Below, piece after piece: positions 4,660 through 6,345 of a stretch of DNA of 6,345 nt. Within the stretch, counting starts at the first letter, position 1, and every line of letters starts with the position of its first letter. The DNA lies in NCBI GenBank assembly GCA_003161815.1, contig PMNN01000223.1, positions 848 to 7,192 on the forward strand, in the 5' to 3' direction. The DNA comes from Methanobacterium sp. Its GTDB lineage: Archaea > Methanobacteriota > Methanobacteria > Methanobacteriales > Methanobacteriaceae. The notes beneath the pieces are model-generated. The model was not told where the DNA came from. It saw only the letters and a program-made list of their open reading frames with translations, and made no database searches. A program made the translations under genes and the position numbers.

Positions 4660-5166
4660 ATGAAAGCCAGTGAATTTATTGGAATGAGAGTTTTAGATGG
4701 GGAAGCCAATGAAGTGGGTAAAATTGCGGAAATATCTATAAAGTTAAAAAAATGTCTGGTGGAACATATTTTCGTCTCCACAGGCGGAACTTTAAATAAA
4801 AAGTATTTCGCCATAGTAGTAGATGATATAGCCGAAATAGGTGATTTTGTACAATTGAACCTTAACAAAATGGGTGTTGAGGGAAAAGTTCATTTAAATA
4901 AAGTTGAAGATTTCGCAACCAAAGGATCTCTCTTCAAAGATATTGTAGGAAAAAAGGTATTGGCGCAGAAAGGTATGGAAGTAGGTAAAATCGCAGACAT
5001 GTACATCGATCCCAAAGGTTGCATGATACATAATGTAGTTATATCAACCGGGGGAATTTTTGATAAAAAATTTTTAATGATTTCTGATGTAGATATTCAA
5101 GAAATTGGAGATTACATAATCCTGAATTTGACTAAAGATGAAGTTATTGAAAGAGTTGAAGATTAA
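4660..5166 (+). CDS. Tandem PRC-barrel domain protein
   Basis: This 168-residue protein consists of two PRC-barrel repeats. Repeat 1 (1-76) starts MKASEFIGMRVLDGEANEVG and repeat 2 (91-167) starts SLFKDIVGKKVLAQKGMEVG. Both share V-G-K-I-A, an (I/V)STGG turn, a K-K-(Y/F) strand and E-I-G-D-(F/Y)-(V/I) near the end. There is no signal peptide or membrane segment, so it is probably cytoplasmic. PRC barrels are small beta-barrel adaptors, found in RimM, photosynthetic reaction centre H subunit and haloarchaeal division proteins CdpB1/CdpB2; a scaffold role is likely but the partner is unknown. ATG 4660 is preferred because the family alignment begins there and ggatggggg (4641-4649) lies ten bases upstream. 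ATG 4609 in the same frame would add 17 residues without family resemblance. The gene ends against a convergent potassium channel gene. Confidence 0.88.
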   Translation: MKASEFIGMRVLDGEANEVGKIAEISIKLKKCLVEHIFVSTGGTLNKKYFAIVVDDIAEIGDFVQLNLNKMGVEGKVHLNKVEDFATKGSLFKDIVGKKVLAQKGMEVGKIADMYIDPKGCMIHNVVISTGGIFDKKFLMISDVDIQEIGDYIILNLTKDEVIERVED

Positions 5167-5224
5167 AAAAAAAATCTTTTAGACGAGAACCAAAAAAAAG
5201 TATTTAGTAAATTTCATTTTTTTT
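5165..5224. terminator. Bidirectional A/T-run terminator between convergent genes
   Basis: On the plus strand, eight T bases at 5217-5224 (seven more at 5229-5235) can end the PRC-barrel transcript. On the minus strand, A-runs at 5192-5199 (eight) and 5165-5174 (ten) read as T8 and T10 just past the channel stop at 5223. Each terminator lies next to or inside the 3' end of the opposing gene. The runs are plainly visible; function follows from the general archaeal T-run rule. Confidence 0.6.
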
Positions 5225-6023
5225 ATTCTTTTTTTGTTTTATTTTCATCTATTTTATTCTCGAGTTTATTTACATGTGCAATGAGTTCATCTATCTTTTC
5301 TAAGTATTTTTTTTCAACTCTATCTGCAGCTTTACGACTTTCTTTTCTAAAGAAATCTATGAATGAATAGGCAAGTGTAGCGGTAACTAAACTAACATAT
5401 CCCATACCAGTTAAAATTATAATAATTCCAATTATTCTACCAATTGATGTAACTGGAACAATATCTCCATAACCAACGGTGGTCATTGAAACAATAGCAT
5501 ACCACATTGCAGACTCATAATTCGGAACTTCATGATTAACACCATGTTCCGCTAGGAAGAATAAAAATGACCCTATCACAAGGACTAAAAACAATACAAC
5601 TGTAGCATAGTCTAATTTTGTTTTTGAAGGATATTTTCGTACTCCTTTCCCTGTTATTCGCAGAACTTTATAAAGGGCGTAAAATCTTAAGAGTACTAGT
5701 AACCCTATAATGTCAATATAGCCAAATAATTGAAAAATTTGGAAGCAAATAAAAGTTATGGGAATTATGGATACAATATATGCCCAATTCTCCCGAATAA
5801 AACGCCAATTATCCTTATTCAATTTATATAATCTAATTCTAAAAACTAAGAGATCAATTAATATCAATATGGCTATTATGAGATCGTAATCGCCGATGTT
5901 ATATACTGTAACGTGCTTTATGCCTACTGTAAGACCTACAATCATTAAACCCATGAGTAATATGTCAACTATTATTAAAACAGTTAATAGTGCTTCGAAA
6001 ATTACTTGTATGTGTCGTTTCAT
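5223..6023 (-). CDS. Six-helix potassium channel, Kv-like, with C-terminal coiled coil
   Basis: This 266-residue membrane protein has the potassium selectivity filter TTVGYGD at 181-187, preceded by pore helix SAMWYAIVSM. The S5 helix is at about 138-158 and S6 (GRIIGIIIILTGMGYVSLVT and onward) at 195-224. Four hydrophobic segments precede the pore: about 9-34, 46-66, 80-100 and 104-121. The fourth carries spaced basic residues (R113, K119, R122, K126, R129, K130), so it resembles a voltage-sensor S4, though with irregular spacing. The tail from 226 is charged and heptad-like (KKYLEKIDELIAHVNKLENK), a likely coiled coil for tetramer assembly. No RCK or cyclic-nucleotide domain is present. It resembles KvAP-type prokaryotic channels; voltage gating is inferred. 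Its ATG overlaps the stop of the upstream membrane protein (ATGA, 6020-6023), pointing to translational coupling. Confidence 0.93.
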   Translation of the reverse strand: MKRHIQVIFEALLTVLIIVDILLMGLMIVGLTVGIKHVTVYNIGDYDLIIAILILIDLLVFRIRLYKLNKDNWRFIRENWAYIVSIIPITFICFQIFQLFGYIDIIGLLVLLRFYALYKVLRITGKGVRKYPSKTKLDYATVVLFLVLVIGSFLFFLAEHGVNHEVPNYESAMWYAIVSMTTVGYGDIVPVTSIGRIIGIIIILTGMGYVSLVTATLAYSFIDFFRKESRKAADRVEKKYLEKIDELIAHVNKLENKIDENKTKKE

Positions 6024-6345
6024 TTTCTCATATCCTTAATTACGTCCTGAAGGGTTGTTGAACGATATTTGAAATATCCATAGAACCATCTAATCGACCA
6101 GATAAAATGAAATGCAGCCCACCATAAAATTCCAAGGAAAAAATAAACAATAAATCCCAAAAAGATGTTGAATAATGCTACTAATAGAAATATAATGGGA
6201 TTTCTAACTAAAAACGAGAATGCACCTATAAATTCCTGTATACTTGAACTGAAGATGATGGTAGGGGATACACCGATAAAAATCCATAATAAAATAGCTA
6301 TAAATCCCAAAATAATTCTTAAAACACCTCTACGACGAGAAAATG
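6020..6345 (-). CDS. Small membrane protein upstream of the channel, probably partial at its N-terminus
   Basis: The minus-strand frame ending with TGA at 6020-6022 is open to the right edge. A TTG at 6310 could start a 96-residue product, but the frame continues upstream as FSRRRGVLRIIL, which suits the inner-side basic N-terminus of the first helix, so the true start probably lies just beyond 6345. AGAGGTG at 6325-6331 (minus strand) resembles a ribosome site for the TTG, but its spacing of about 14 bases is long. Hydrophobic segments cover roughly FIAILLWIFIGVSPTIIF, FLVRNPIIFLLVALFNIFLG and the aromatic-rich FLGILWWAAFHFIW; a charged tail ends TLQDVIKDMRK. I do not recognise the family. 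The four-base overlap with the channel gene suggests an operon and perhaps an accessory role for the channel; that is inference. Confidence 0.7.
   Translation of the reverse strand, partial: FSRRRGVLRIILGFIAILLWIFIGVSPTIIFSSSIQEFIGAFSFLVRNPIIFLLVALFNIFLGFIVYFFLGILWWAAFHFIWSIRWFYGYFKYRSTTLQDVIKDMRK

Noticed and set aside
4635..4868. Minus-strand open frame of 77 codons within the PRC-barrel gene
   Set aside because: It is antisense to the first PRC-barrel repeat, with no independent evidence.

Overview
The window is AT-rich and reads like a chromosome segment of a methanogenic archaeon, most likely Methanobacterium or a close relative in the Methanobacteriales. This rests on archaeal TATA boxes (TTTATATA) with purine-rich upstream elements, GAGGAG/AAGGAG ribosome sites, T-run terminators, and the protein set: a UspA-type stress protein, DUF998 membrane protein, anchored PepSY protein with an Asn/Thr/Ser-rich linker, Isf-like Fe-S flavoprotein, PRC-barrel protein and Kv-like potassium channel. 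The genus is inferred from protein style and composition; no marker gene is present.

Layout. 1-375 (minus): start of a polytopic membrane protein, possibly a polysaccharide polymerase, running off the left edge. 376-466: divergent promoter. 467-913 (plus): UspA-type protein. 999-1625 (plus): DUF998 gene broken by an in-frame TAA. 1626-2029: long non-coding stretch with a terminator run, a TATA box flanked by an inverted repeat, and a structured leader. 2030-2434 (plus): PepSY protein. 2435-3157: a graveyard holding an unidentified fragment and the C-terminal remnant of an alpha/beta-hydrolase (both minus), then a strong promoter with three regularly spaced operator palindromes and a wrecked TetR regulator (plus). 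3158-4522 (plus): double flavodoxin-fold protein with a CX2CX2CX5C motif. 4660-5166 (plus): tandem PRC-barrel protein. 5165-5224: A/T-run terminators between convergent genes. 5223-6345 (minus): potassium channel and an upstream membrane protein joined by an ATGA overlap.

How it fits together. The genes are mostly single transcription units for stress response, envelope and ion homeostasis, not one pathway. The most informative part is 2830-4522. A TATA box is followed by three TTAC-N5-GTAA palindromes at an exact 19-bp period, then a TetR helix-turn-helix coding remnant, then the flavoprotein. This looks like a formerly self-regulated TetR-oxidoreductase cassette whose repressor has decayed while operators and enzyme survive. 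Together with the DUF998 nonsense codon and the hydrolase remnant, it marks local gene decay. I see no mobile element, CRISPR array, tRNA or rRNA.
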